DNA of 64,000 nucleotides from Prosthecochloris marina. GTDB lineage: Bacteria > Bacteroidota > Chlorobiia > Chlorobiales > Chlorobiaceae. The DNA is taken from positions 62,001 through 126,000 of the forward strand of contig NZ_PDNZ01000005.1 in assembly GCF_003182595.1 (NCBI RefSeq), read 5' to 3'. The notes beneath the pieces are model-generated. The model worked only from the letters and a program-made list of their open reading frames with translations, was not told the DNA's origin and did no database searches. Positions within the stretch are counted from its first letter, which is position 1. Every line of letters starts with the position of its first letter. This document shows positions 37,576 through 46,535 of the stretch, piece by piece. A program made the translations under genes and the position numbers.

Positions 37576-38062
37576 AAGGAGGGCTGGGGTTTCCAGGTTG
37601 TTCAAATTCCTTTGCAAGGTTCGTTATGTACTGATCGACAAGGCTTTCAAACTCTAACCTTATCAACGGGGAAAGAAACAATTCCAGGAAACCGGGCATG
37701 TTAACGGTAATAGTGCCGAGAGATTGCAATGTTGCTTTGCTTCCTTGTTGTATTGGGATGATTTCCCATTTTCCGCTGACAATAGCGTTGCCGATTTCTT
37801 TGACAGGTGTCCAGGTGACTGTTTTTCGTTCTTGATAAGCTTTGTATTTGCAGGCATAGATGGATTGTTGTAGCGTATGTTCTCCAATGCCGATACGTTC
37901 CATTTCCCACTGCCAGATATTGTCGCCAAGGTCAGCCAGTTTCTCGACTTTTGGGAAAAAAGAACCTGATTTTGCAACGTCGGAAAGAAGATTGAAAACC
38001 GTTTCGGAAGAAGCTGTAGTGTCGAAGGTCCTGCAAATGTTGATTGTCACTCTAAAAGGCAT
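37556..38062 (-). CDS. SRPBCC (START/Bet v1-like) domain protein
   Basis: The 168-residue protein has the helix-grip pattern of SRPBCC proteins: FDTTASSETVFNLLSDVAKSGSFFPKVEKLADLGDNIWQWEM at the start, a central antiparallel sheet and a long C-terminal helix FESLVDQYITNLAKEFEQ. A TTG far upstream is in frame, but MPFRVTINICRTF is the natural start. Such proteins bind lipids, polyketides or haem-related ligands; the ligand here is unknown. It is divergent from the cbb3 oxidase genes. Confidence 0.7.
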   Translation of the reverse strand: MPFRVTINICRTFDTTASSETVFNLLSDVAKSGSFFPKVEKLADLGDNIWQWEMERIGIGEHTLQQSIYACKYKAYQERKTVTWTPVKEIGNAIVSGKWEIIPIQQGSKATLQSLGTITVNMPGFLELFLSPLIRLEFESLVDQYITNLAKEFEQPGNPSPPSTLPET

Positions 38063-38150
38063 AAGCTCATGGATAAAATAAACAGAAAGGATGTTTGAGT
38101 AAAGATATGTGATTCTATTTCGATCTTCCAAAACCGATGTATTGGGGTTT

Positions 38151-38170
38151 TTCAAAAGAGTTCAAAAGAG
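38151..38170 (+). repeat. Tandem 10-base repeat upstream of ccoN
   Basis: The sequence ttcaaaagag occurs twice in direct tandem, 42 bases before the ccoN start codon, in the 149-base region between divergent genes. It may be a regulator site or chance. I do not see an FNR-type TTGAT-N4-ATCAA box. Confidence 0.4.
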
Positions 38171-38211
38171 ACTTATCGCCAACTATCTAACATGACTTTG
38201 GAGAGACCGGT

Positions 38212-39618
38212 ATGAAAGAAAGCGGTTATGATTACCAAATTGTACGCGGATTTACGTTTTCTGCGTTATTCTGGCTGATAGTCGGTTTGATTGTGGGTCT
38301 CTGGATAGCTTTTGAAATGTTCAATCCGGCACTCAATCTTACTCCATGGCTGAGTTTCGGGCGTTTGAGGGTCGTGCATACCAACGGTTTGGGGCTTGGC
38401 TTTGGTTTGGCCGGTATTTTTGCCACCACCTACTATATTCTTCAAAAACTTACGCGAACACCGCTTGCTTTTCCCGGTTTAGCCAAAGTACACCTCTACT
38501 TATTCAATATCATCATTGCGTTAGCTGCACTGAGTCTTTTTGCAGGGATGAACACAACCAAAGAGTATGCAGAACTCGAATGGCCGCTGGATATCGCAGT
38601 GGTAGTCATGTGGGTGGTTTTTGCGGTCAATGTTTTCGCAACGCTGGCGAAAAGACAGGAAAAGCAGATGTATGTTTCGCTGTGGTACATCATTGCCATG
38701 ACCGTAACGATTGCCATCCTATATATTGTCAACAACCTCGAGGTACCGGTAAACTGGTTCAAATCCTATTCGCTCTATGCAGGTGTGAACGATGCAAATG
38801 TGCAGTGGTGGTACGGCCACAATATCGTCGGTTTTATTTTTACCGTTCCGATTCTTGCAATGTTCTACTACTTCCTGCCGGTCTCATCCGGGCTTCCTCT
38901 TTTCAGTCACCGTTTGTCGATTATCTCTTTCTGGTCGCTGATTTTTGCTTATCTCTGGACGGGTGCGCACCATCTCATGCTGACACCGTTGCCTGAATGG
39001 ATTCAGACTGTTGCCATTGCATTCAGCATTTTCCTGATAGCCCCGTCCTGGGGTTCCGTGGTCAACGGATACTATACGCTCCGGGGAAATTGGGAACAGA
39101 TGCGCTCCAACTACCTCGTGAAGTTTTTTATTGTCGGTATCACTTTTTACGGTTTACAGACCATACAGGGACCGGTTCAGGGACTGAGAACGCTGAATGC
39201 TTTCTTTCATTATACCGACTGGGTTATCGGCCATGTGCATATGGGAACAATGGGCTGGGTGACCATGACTATTTCGGCGGCTTTTTATTACATGATCCCA
39301 AAAATCACCGGAACCGGTTTATACAGTATCAGGATTGCCAACGTTCACTTCTGGCTTATTCTTGTCGGTCAACTCATCTGGACGATTACCATGTGGATTG
39401 CTGGTATTCAGCAGGGCGCCATGTGGAAAGCTACCGATGCAGACGGTTCACTGACGTATAGTTTCCTCGACTCCATTGCTTCGCTTTATCCCTACTATAA
39501 AATCCGGTTCGCAGCGGGCATTGTTTACTTTATGGGCATCATTCTGTTTGCGTGGAACATTTTCATGACGATAAGAACGCCACAAAAAGCCTATGAACAG
39601 AAAAAGGAGGGCATGTAG
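38212..39618 (+). CDS. ccoN: cbb3-type cytochrome c oxidase subunit I
   Basis: This is the catalytic haem-copper subunit of a high-affinity O2 reductase. Metal-ligand histidines occur in RVVHTNGLGLGFGL, WWYGHNIVGFIFT, TGAHHLM and WVIGHVHMGTMGWV. About twelve membrane helices and 468 residues fit CcoN. It is the first gene of the oxidase cluster, followed directly by ccoO. The presence of a respiratory oxidase in a presumed strict anaerobe suggests O2 scavenging or micro-oxic respiration. Confidence 0.95.
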   Translation: MKESGYDYQIVRGFTFSALFWLIVGLIVGLWIAFEMFNPALNLTPWLSFGRLRVVHTNGLGLGFGLAGIFATTYYILQKLTRTPLAFPGLAKVHLYLFNIIIALAALSLFAGMNTTKEYAELEWPLDIAVVVMWVVFAVNVFATLAKRQEKQMYVSLWYIIAMTVTIAILYIVNNLEVPVNWFKSYSLYAGVNDANVQWWYGHNIVGFIFTVPILAMFYYFLPVSSGLPLFSHRLSIISFWSLIFAYLWTGAHHLMLTPLPEWIQTVAIAFSIFLIAPSWGSVVNGYYTLRGNWEQMRSNYLVKFFIVGITFYGLQTIQGPVQGLRTLNAFFHYTDWVIGHVHMGTMGWVTMTISAAFYYMIPKITGTGLYSIRIANVHFWLILVGQLIWTITMWIAGIQQGAMWKATDADGSLTYSFLDSIASLYPYYKIRFAAGIVYFMGIILFAWNIFMTIRTPQKAYEQKKEGM

Positions 39619-40290
39619 ATGAGTGTTTATTCAAAACCGGCTGTTTTTGCCATCCTTTCGGCTGTAGTGATTCTCGTTGGTACGGTGGTCACGGTTTTCA
39701 TACCGTTACTCATGCCGTCGACGCAGCCGGTGAGCGACTATGTCACTCCTTACACCGCCATTGAGCTTGAAGGCAGGGATATCTACATACGCGAAGGCTG
39801 TAACAACTGTCATACCCAGACTGTTCGTCCACTCAGAACAGAAGTGCTGCGATACGGGGAATACTCCAAGCCGGAGGAGTTCGCCTACGATCGTCCGTTT
39901 CTCTGGGGATCTCGTCGCACAGGACCTGATCTTAACCGGGTGGGGGGGAAATATCCGGATTCATGGCATTACAAGCATATGCAACGCCCACAAAGCATGT
40001 TTGAAAAATCGAACATGCCGCCCTATGCGTGGTTGGCGGAAAACAAGCTGGATACCCGTTACACCGTAAAAAAAATTTCAATTCTCGGCTATGGGTATAC
40101 TCCGGAAGAAGTTGCTCTTCAGATAGAAGAGTATAAAGCAAAAGTCACCGATCACTCTTATGACTCAAAAGAAGCAAGAGAGGAAGTTACCCCTGAAGGG
40201 TTGCAGGCTGAGCTGACAGAGATGGATGCGATCATAGCGTATATGCAAAAACTGGGCAGGGATGTAAAAAAACTGGAGGCAGAAAAGTGA
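39619..40290 (+). CDS. ccoO: cbb3-type oxidase mono-haem cytochrome c subunit II
   Basis: An N-terminal membrane anchor (AILSAVVILVGTVVTVFIPLL) is followed by the haem c site CNNCHTQTVRPLRTEVLRYGEYS. The axial methionine is probably in SNMPPYAWL. It starts immediately after the ccoN stop. At 223 residues it has typical size. Its last four bases overlap the GTG start of the next tiny gene. Confidence 0.95.
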   Translation: MSVYSKPAVFAILSAVVILVGTVVTVFIPLLMPSTQPVSDYVTPYTAIELEGRDIYIREGCNNCHTQTVRPLRTEVLRYGEYSKPEEFAYDRPFLWGSRRTGPDLNRVGGKYPDSWHYKHMQRPQSMFEKSNMPPYAWLAENKLDTRYTVKKISILGYGYTPEEVALQIEEYKAKVTDHSYDSKEAREEVTPEGLQAELTEMDAIIAYMQKLGRDVKKLEAEK

Positions 40291-40436
40291 ATTTTGCGGT
40301 ATTGGCATACATTCTCTTCACGATTTCACTGGTTGTTGTCTTGGTATTTATCATAATCTATTACTATAACCCACGGCGTAAAAAAGAGGTTGAGGCTCCG
40401 AAACACAGAATGCTGGATGATGATGAGGGCCGCTAA
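40287..40436 (+). CDS. ccoQ: Small CcoQ-like membrane subunit (49 residues)
   Basis: A GTG start overlaps the ccoO stop, and the frame ends with TAA at 40434-40436. The product has one membrane helix (about residues 5-26) followed by a YYYNPRRKKE basic stretch. It sits in the usual ccoQ place between ccoO and ccoP. Its C-terminal part EAPKHRMLDDDEG closely matches EAPKYRMLDDEDAS in the CcoS encoded at 46.3 kb, which is unexpected. It probably stabilises the oxidase. Confidence 0.75.
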   Translation: MNFAVLAYILFTISLVVVLVFIIIYYYNPRRKKEVEAPKHRMLDDDEGR

Positions 40437-40456
40437 AATCAGCACAGGAGGTTTCC

Positions 40457-40921
40457 ATGAACGATCATGACAATCCGACGGAAAGCAATAATAAGGTGCC
40501 AAGGGGTATGACCGCTTTTTTTGTTTTTTGCATTGTTTTTGTTGTTGTGTACGTCGTTCTGTATACGCCTGGCATTTCCGGGTGGTCGTATTATAAAATT
40601 TTTGAAAAAAGGGTATCGGAAGCTCAAGCTTTGTTAACCGATGTGCAACGTGAAGCAAAAGCATCTTACCGCGGAGATGAAGTTGCTATTACAGAGGGGG
40701 GGGAAATCTATGCTTCGAGCTGTGCAGTTTGTCACAATGCTGATGGAACAGGTGGAATCGGTAGCAATCTCACCGGTGATCTCAAATTCGGCACCTCAGA
40801 AAAAGATCTGTATGAATCGATCGCGGAAGGACGAGAAGGCGGAATGCCTCCTTTCAAGCAGCAGCTCAACGATACCAAAATACGTAAACTGATAGCCTTT
40901 CTTGAAACCCTCAGGAAGTAA
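40457..40921 (+). CDS. ccoP: cbb3-type oxidase cytochrome c subunit III, single haem
   Basis: The 154-residue protein has one membrane helix (about residues 18-42) and one haem c motif, CAVCHNADGTGG, with an axial Met in GGMPPFKQQL. Typical CcoP has about 300 residues and two haem sites, so this is a one-haem version. The gene order N-O-Q-P is preserved. It likely receives electrons from a soluble cytochrome c or the quinol pathway. Confidence 0.85.
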   Translation: MNDHDNPTESNNKVPRGMTAFFVFCIVFVVVYVVLYTPGISGWSYYKIFEKRVSEAQALLTDVQREAKASYRGDEVAITEGGEIYASSCAVCHNADGTGGIGSNLTGDLKFGTSEKDLYESIAEGREGGMPPFKQQLNDTKIRKLIAFLETLRK

Positions 40922-40930
40922 AAGAACGTT

Positions 40931-42034
40931 TTGTGGCGCAAATACAGATAGGCGGTTGAGATTCTGCAGGCCATTTTCGTTACCGGCTTGCCTTTTCTTG
41001 TTATAAACGGGCAGAGCGCTCTGCGTTTCGATATTGCGGAGCTGAAACTTTACTTTTTCGGTTCGGTTATCTGGGTAAATGAACTCTATCTGGTCCTTTT
41101 CGCGATTCTTTTTTTCCTTCTTTTCATCACGTCGGTAACGGCTGTATTCGGGCGTGTCTGGTGCGGCTGGCTTTGTCCGCAGACTGTTCTTCTCGACCTG
41201 TAGATACGTATTGCGAGAATTTTCAGAGGATTACCGGTGGAAACGGTTCAGCGCATTGTGCTTCTGCCGTTTTCTGCGATGGTATCGTTAACCGTACTCT
41301 GGTATTTCGTGCCTCCGCTGAAAACGATGCAGTCGCTGTTTTCCGATGCCGTCATTACCGGTTTTTTTCTCGTACAATGGGGAGTGATCTATGCGGAACT
41401 TGTCTTTATGGGACGCAGGTTCTGCACCACTATCTGTCCTTATGCGATGATGCAGAATGCGCTTTTCGATAAGAATACTCTTGTGATCGAATATGACAGG
41501 GCAAGGGAGAGCGAATGTATGAAATGTGATGATTGCGTCAAAGCCTGTCCGGTGGATATCGATATAAAAGAAGGATTGAAAACCGACTGTATCGCCTGTG
41601 CAGAATGCATCGACGCCTGCGCCGCAGTGACGGAAAAAAGGAATATGAAACCCTTCCCAGGATACAGTGGTAACATCCTTCGTCCCAAATCGTATTGGCT
41701 TGGAGCAGCGACATTTCTTTCAGGATTGATTCTTGCCATTATGGTATATGCGAGGCCTGAAGTATCATTTTTGGTGAGCAGGGATCCCGAACGGCTGCCT
41801 CAGGGAATCAATCGTTATTCCTGGACGCTGTACAACAACAGCGGCAGTTCAAAGCAATTCGATCTTTCCGTCCAGAGTGGTTTTCTGATTATCGGAGAAA
41901 CAAGGCTGTTGGTTGAACCCTTTTCGTTCAAGAAAGGAAAAGTGCTCATCAGGTCCGAGGGTGGGAAAAACGAGGTTTTGTTCAAGATTAAGGATGACGG
42001 ACTGACGATTGAGCAAAAAGCGGGATTTTTGTAG
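40931..42034 (+). pseudogene. ccoG: ccoG (cbb3 oxidase accessory Fe-S protein) with two in-frame TAG codons
   Basis: One uninterrupted frame, apart from two TAG codons at 40949-40951 and 41201-41203, encodes a complete CcoG/RdxA-like protein. Seen are GRVWCGWLCPQTVLLDL before the second TAG, then RRFCTTICPYAMMQ, the ferredoxin motifs CMKCDDCVKACP and CIACAECIDAC, one more helix and the C-terminal Ig-like domain. There is no frameshift. In related proteins the TAG positions are usually aromatic (Trp, Phe or Tyr). The gene is either recently inactivated or read through. CcoG reduces Cu(II) for oxidase assembly. Confidence 0.75.
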
Positions 42035-42150
42035 GGTTGTTGAATCGTTGACTCGTGTCAAGTAGTAGAGTAATTCCTGAGTTTTTAGGTTTTCTTTAGG
42101 ATAACGCCTGGTTTGAGGCGTTTCGTGTTAATAAATATGGAGGCTGCTTT

Positions 42151-42741
42151 ATGGTTGCCGGGTTTAATTTTGGCATTCTTGTCATTTCATCTTTGTTGTT
42201 TCTTAGCTTTTACGTGAAGAGCGTCAGTCCGGCATCTTTGGAGAAACGAATCGGGCCTTCGGCATATCAAAGGTGTGCCAACTATCGTGTTATCTCGTCG
42301 TTTTTTATGATGATCGTTGCAGTGAACTACATGTTGTACTACTGGTTTCCGCTGCAGCTGCCGTTACCGCGAACTTTCTCTTGGTCATGGCGGGTGTCGG
42401 CAATCATCGCTTTATTCATTGCCATCCCTTCATTGTATCTGATGATTCGAGGTGCCAAAGACGCGGGGGAAGAAACCATGACGCCTAAACGTGAGCATAC
42501 GATGTACGGAGGTATCTACACAAGGATTCGTCATCCCCAGGCTGTAGGTGAATTTCCTCTGTGGTGGGTGCTTGCATTCCTGGCACATTCACCTTTCCTG
42601 GTTTTATTTTCATTTGTTTATGTCCCGGTATGGTACTACATGTGTGTTGCCGAAGAACAGGATCTGCTTATCCGTTATGGTGAAGCCTATGAGGAATATC
42701 GTCAAAAAACCGGGTTTTGGTTTCCCAAGATCGGAAGCTAA
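42151..42741 (+). CDS. Isoprenylcysteine methyltransferase (ICMT/PEMT)-like membrane protein
   Basis: The 196-residue protein has five membrane helices and a C-terminal motif shared by the ICMT and phospholipid methyltransferase families: GGIYTRIRHPQAVGEFPLWW (SAM-binding RHP region) and VAEEQDLLIRYGEAYEEYRQKTGFW. Related genes occur beside respiratory and copper genes in several bacteria, with unknown substrates. It sits inside the cbb3 cluster, on the same strand, 116 bases after ccoG. Confidence 0.75.
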   Translation: MVAGFNFGILVISSLLFLSFYVKSVSPASLEKRIGPSAYQRCANYRVISSFFMMIVAVNYMLYYWFPLQLPLPRTFSWSWRVSAIIALFIAIPSLYLMIRGAKDAGEETMTPKREHTMYGGIYTRIRHPQAVGEFPLWWVLAFLAHSPFLVLFSFVYVPVWYYMCVAEEQDLLIRYGEAYEEYRQKTGFWFPKIGS

Positions 42742-42964
42742 AGAGTTTGTCGATCTTTTTCCAGAGTATAAGGTCGTCAATAGATCTTTGCCTGACAATT
42801 AATCGGGGTCATGCTCCCCAATCTGACAGTTGTTCCTCACGGGACTAAGGAGCAAGGTTTTTTTCGATTACTATCTTCTTAAGGCAAGAGATAAGGTATT
42901 ATCACTGAACAGAGGTTTCTGAAAAGTAGTTCTTCAGCATAGCCTTGACATATTCGTTACTCTC

Positions 42965-43402
42965 ATGAAGATATTTCTTTACACCATGTATGCAGTGTTT
43001 CTTTTTGCCATGGGGACGGGATTTTATGTTGCCTATCGCAGTGCCGAAGGGCTTGTCGAGGATAATTACTACGAAGCGGCCTATGACTACTTTACAACCA
43101 AGGCGATAGAGGACTCTCTTGATCTGGAAATCGTTCTCCCCGATTCTTTCAAAAAAGGAAACAATGTCGTTGAGGTTGCTGTTTATGTACAAGGTGAACC
43201 GCTTCAGCAGGTAAGTGTCAGTTTTTTTGCCGGAAATGTGTCGAAACGCAGTTATGATGCACAGCATGACATGGTCGAAAGTTCTCCCGGTGTTTACAGG
43301 ACAGAGGTTTCGATTCCCTTTGCGGGAAAATGGTTTATGAGAGTCGATGTAGCGAACGAAACGATTAAAACAAGCAGACGATGGTTTACAGAAATCAAAT
43401 GA
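42965..43402 (+). CDS. ccoH: FixH/CcoH-like cbb3 oxidase assembly protein
   Basis: FixH has one N-terminal membrane helix (FLYTMYAVFLFAMGTGFYVAY) and a periplasmic domain with VEDNYYEAAYDYFTTKAIEDS, a feature found in FixH where the chain leaves the membrane. The rest is a beta domain ending GKWFMRVDVANETIKTSRRWF. It is needed for assembly of cbb3 oxidase in other bacteria. It overlaps the start of the next gene by four bases. Confidence 0.85.
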   Translation: MKIFLYTMYAVFLFAMGTGFYVAYRSAEGLVEDNYYEAAYDYFTTKAIEDSLDLEIVLPDSFKKGNNVVEVAVYVQGEPLQQVSVSFFAGNVSKRSYDAQHDMVESSPGVYRTEVSIPFAGKWFMRVDVANETIKTSRRWFTEIK

Positions 43403-43824
43403 AAAACGCATGGCTGTGGAGCTGTTCTTTTTGCCTTGCTCTGGCTCTTTTCAGCTGTTCATCGGGAACGGATGCTACACCGGATTGTGATCCCCATGCC
43501 GGTTCCTGCATGAAACAAGCCGGTGATTATACGATAACGCTCGATATGTCACCGAAGCCCGTGCTGCATATGAAAGAATTGACCTTTAAAGTCAGCTTTT
43601 CCAGTGATTCGCCGTCAATTTCATCGGATACACTGCTGCTCGATCTTTCCATGCCGGGTATGGATATGGGAAAGAATGAAGTCGTGCTTCGAAAAGTTGG
43701 AGATAATCAATACAACGGAAAAGGTATCATTGTCAAATGCCCAAGCGGCAGGACTCTTTGGCGGGCTACGCTGTTGCTTTCCGAAAACATGAAACCGGCA
43801 TTTACCTTCAATGTCAGAGACTGA
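43399..43824 (+). CDS. Lipoprotein with YtkA-like domain and Met motif
   Basis: A lipobox LALFSC follows a short signal peptide; an upstream in-frame ATG at 43381 would overlap ccoH, so I start at MKNAWLW. The mature part begins with CDPHAGSCMKQAGDYT and has a single beta domain with MPGMDMGKNEV, a Met-rich segment of the sort that binds copper in YtkA/PCuAC-like proteins. It overlaps ccoH and ccoI by four and 14 bases, so it probably works in copper delivery to the oxidase. That role is inferred from context. Confidence 0.65.
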   Translation: MKNAWLWSCSFCLALALFSCSSGTDATPDCDPHAGSCMKQAGDYTITLDMSPKPVLHMKELTFKVSFSSDSPSISSDTLLLDLSMPGMDMGKNEVVLRKVGDNQYNGKGIIVKCPSGRTLWRATLLLSENMKPAFTFNVRD

Positions 43825-46234
43825 AACTCGTGGATCGGAAACTGTCCACTGCGATCACTGTCTGCTGGAGATGAAACCGGAGTCGGCCGTGAGCGCTGAT
43901 TTCGACGGAGAAACGAAATATTTCTGTTGTCACGGTTGCCTCGGCGTGTATGAGCTGATTCACAGGGAGTCGCTCGATACTTTTTACAATAGCCGATGCG
44001 GTTGGACTCCCGGCCCCCCTGAAAAAGCAAAAGTTGAGCCGGCTGCATTCAGAGAGTCTGTCCGTACAGCAGGCACCACCTCTTCTCTTGACATGATGCT
44101 CTCGGGGATTCGTTGTGCATCGTGCGTCTGGCTTGTCGAAAAGTTTCTTTTGAAAATGGACGGCGTACTTTCTGCCAGGGTAAACTACGCAACTCATCGC
44201 ATGACGATCGAGTGGGACGAGAGTAAAATAGCGTTGCGCAAAATTCTCGAGGGTATCCGTTCTATCGGCTATGTTCCGCATCCCTATCACAAGATTGCGT
44301 TCAATGAGGCCATGCGGCATGAGAAAGACGACCTTTTACTCAGATTCGGAACGGCGGCGTTTTTTTCGATGCAGCTCATGTTGTTTGTCGCCGCCCTTTA
44401 TGCCGGTTTTTTTCAGGGTATCGAGGAAGAATACAGGCAGACGTTTCAGATTATTTCATGGGTTCTTGCAACGCCGGTGCTTTTTTATTCGGGATATCCT
44501 TTCTTGAAAAACGCTGTTCGATCAATGCTCAACCGTGCGCTCAATATGGATGTGCTGATCGCGCTTGGGTCGTTTTCTGCATATGCTTACAGTGTCGTAA
44601 TGATTTTTCGGGGAGGTGAAGTGTATTTCGATACTTCGGCAATGATTGTGACGTTTATTCTGCTCGGCCGTTTTCTCGAAGCCGGCTCGAGGTTGAAGGC
44701 AGGTGATACCCTGACGTCGCTTATTGCAATGCAGCCAAAAGAGGCCCGGCTTGTTATGGAGAAAGGTCAAACCGTTATGATTCCTCTTGATGAGATTAAC
44801 CAGGGTGATACGATCGAAGTACTGGCTGGAGAAAAGATTCCGCTCGATGGCTCGATTCTCGAAGGTGGATCCGAGGTTGACGAGTCTATGCTGACAGGGG
44901 AATCCACTCCCTCTTTCAAGTCGAAAGGAAAGGAGGTCTTTGCAGGGACTATTTCGCTTAACGGCAGGCTCTCTGTTCGGGTTTCAGGTACGGAAGACGA
45001 TACAGTCCTTTCGAAAATCATACAAACCGTCGAAGATGCTCAATCAAGGAAAGCTCCCGTACAAGCAGTGGCCGACAGGGTGGCCGGTTATTTTGTTCCG
45101 GTTGTCGTGCTGTTTGCTGTTTCGGCTTTTCTGTATTGGAAATTGACAACAGCCGATACAGCTGTTGCCCTCATGAATGCCGTATCCGTCCTTGTCGTAG
45201 CATGTCCATGTGCCCTTGGCCTGGCAACGCCCCTCGCAGTTCTGCTTGGAACAAGTACAGCAGCGAAGAAGGGAGTCGTTGTAAAAGGTGGTGACATTTT
45301 TGAGACCATATCCGGAACAAACAGTGTGGTGCTTGATAAAACCGGTACGATAACCAGCGGTAATCCTTCGGTGACCGATGTCGTGAGCATGATGAAGCGG
45401 GAAGAATTGCTGCGGTTTGCGGCATCTCTTGAAAAGTATTCCGAACATCCCTCGGGAAAGGCCATTGTACAGGCGTACAAGGGGGACGTTTTTGACGTTA
45501 CAGGTTTTACAGTTGTTCCCGGCAAAGGGGTTGTGGGTACTGTGAACGGGAAGTCAGGTTTGGCTGGAAATCGGGTCTTCATGCTTGAAAGCGATGTTTT
45601 TCTTTCTCGTGAAGCCGAAGACGCCTTTACGATGTTTACGCGTGAGGGAAAAACGGTCGTGTTTATCGCGATAGATGGTTCCCTTGCCGGTATAATCGGT
45701 CTGATTGACGATATTCGTGACGATGCGGCCGCTCTGGTTGATGCTCTCAAAAAAAATAAGGTTCATGTGAGCATGCTTACCGGTGATACTTTGAATGTGG
45801 CTCGATATGTGGCGGTACAGTGCGGTATAGAGGACATTAAGGCAGGTTTGAATCCCGTTGAAAAAGCTGTGGAAGTTCAAGCTATAAGATCGAAAGGCGA
45901 TACGGTGATGATGGTCGGAGACGGCATTAACGATGCCCCTGCATTGACAGAAGCCGATACCGGAGTGACTCTTGGCCATGCGAGTGACATTGCTCTTGAA
46001 AGTGCCGGTGTCGTTATCATAAAGGATAACCTTAACCTGATAGCTTCGCTTATCGATGGTTCCAGGCGCTGTTTTGCAATCATTCGTCAAAACCTTTTCT
46101 GGGCCTTTTCTTATAATCTCATAGCGTTACCCCTTGCGATCGGTGGTTATTTGCACCCTATCATGTCAGCTTTCCTGATGGCATCAAGTTCACTGGTAGT
46201 GGTTGCGAATGCGTTGCGGTTGAGGAAGTTTTGA
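43811..46234 (+). CDS. ccoI: Copper-translocating P-type ATPase for cbb3 oxidase assembly
   Basis: The protein (807 residues) has an N-terminal Cys-rich domain with CDHCLLEM and CCHGCLGVYE, then a heavy-metal-associated domain with GIRCASCVWLVEKFLLK. Catalytic motifs are TGES, ACPCALGLATPLAV (CPC metal site), DKTGTITSGNP and MVGDGINDAPALTEADTGVTLG. This layout is typical of FixI/CcoI, which exports Cu for the CuB centre. It lies between the Met-motif lipoprotein and ccoS. Confidence 0.94.
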   Translation: MSETETRGSETVHCDHCLLEMKPESAVSADFDGETKYFCCHGCLGVYELIHRESLDTFYNSRCGWTPGPPEKAKVEPAAFRESVRTAGTTSSLDMMLSGIRCASCVWLVEKFLLKMDGVLSARVNYATHRMTIEWDESKIALRKILEGIRSIGYVPHPYHKIAFNEAMRHEKDDLLLRFGTAAFFSMQLMLFVAALYAGFFQGIEEEYRQTFQIISWVLATPVLFYSGYPFLKNAVRSMLNRALNMDVLIALGSFSAYAYSVVMIFRGGEVYFDTSAMIVTFILLGRFLEAGSRLKAGDTLTSLIAMQPKEARLVMEKGQTVMIPLDEINQGDTIEVLAGEKIPLDGSILEGGSEVDESMLTGESTPSFKSKGKEVFAGTISLNGRLSVRVSGTEDDTVLSKIIQTVEDAQSRKAPVQAVADRVAGYFVPVVVLFAVSAFLYWKLTTADTAVALMNAVSVLVVACPCALGLATPLAVLLGTSTAAKKGVVVKGGDIFETISGTNSVVLDKTGTITSGNPSVTDVVSMMKREELLRFAASLEKYSEHPSGKAIVQAYKGDVFDVTGFTVVPGKGVVGTVNGKSGLAGNRVFMLESDVFLSREAEDAFTMFTREGKTVVFIAIDGSLAGIIGLIDDIRDDAAALVDALKKNKVHVSMLTGDTLNVARYVAVQCGIEDIKAGLNPVEKAVEVQAIRSKGDTVMMVGDGINDAPALTEADTGVTLGHASDIALESAGVVIIKDNLNLIASLIDGSRRCFAIIRQNLFWAFSYNLIALPLAIGGYLHPIMSAFLMASSSLVVVANALRLRKF

Positions 46235-46241
46235 AGATAGT

Positions 46242-46275
46242 GACGAGTAACGAGTAACGAGTGACAAGAGACGAG
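46242..46275 (+). repeat. Short imperfect tandem repeat (gacgagtaac-type)
   Basis: The spacer between ccoI and ccoS holds gacgagtaacgagtaacgag followed by gtgacaagagacgag, about three to four imperfect units of seven or eight bases. It is a simple-sequence repeat of the kind seen scattered in many bacterial spacers, with no evident coding role. Confidence 0.7.
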
Positions 46276-46334
46276 AGAGCAATCAAACCATCGAGTTGTC
46301 CGGCTTTTTGACTTTTACCTTTTGACTTTTCATT

Positions 46335-46535
46335 ATGTACACCACCTATTTTCTCATATTCATCGTGTTTTTCCTGGGGTTTGCCGCCTGGCTTCTGTTT
46401 GTCTGGGCGGTAAAAAGCGGACAGTTCGAGGATCCGGAAGCTCCAAAATACCGAATGCTCGACGATGAGGACGCGAGTGATGCAATCGAAAATTCATCTT
46501 CTGCTCAAGACGATGAAAAACCATACAGTCGCTGA
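46335..46535 (+). CDS. ccoS: cbb3 oxidase maturation protein CcoS
   Basis: The 66-residue protein has one membrane helix (about residues 4-27) then WAVKSGQFEDPEAPKYRMLDDE, the CcoS signature. It is needed for cofactor insertion in other species. The stop codon overlaps the ATG of the following TauE-like gene by one base. The tail resembles that of the ccoQ-like protein at 40.3 kb. Confidence 0.9.
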   Translation: MYTTYFLIFIVFFLGFAAWLLFVWAVKSGQFEDPEAPKYRMLDDEDASDAIENSSSAQDDEKPYSR

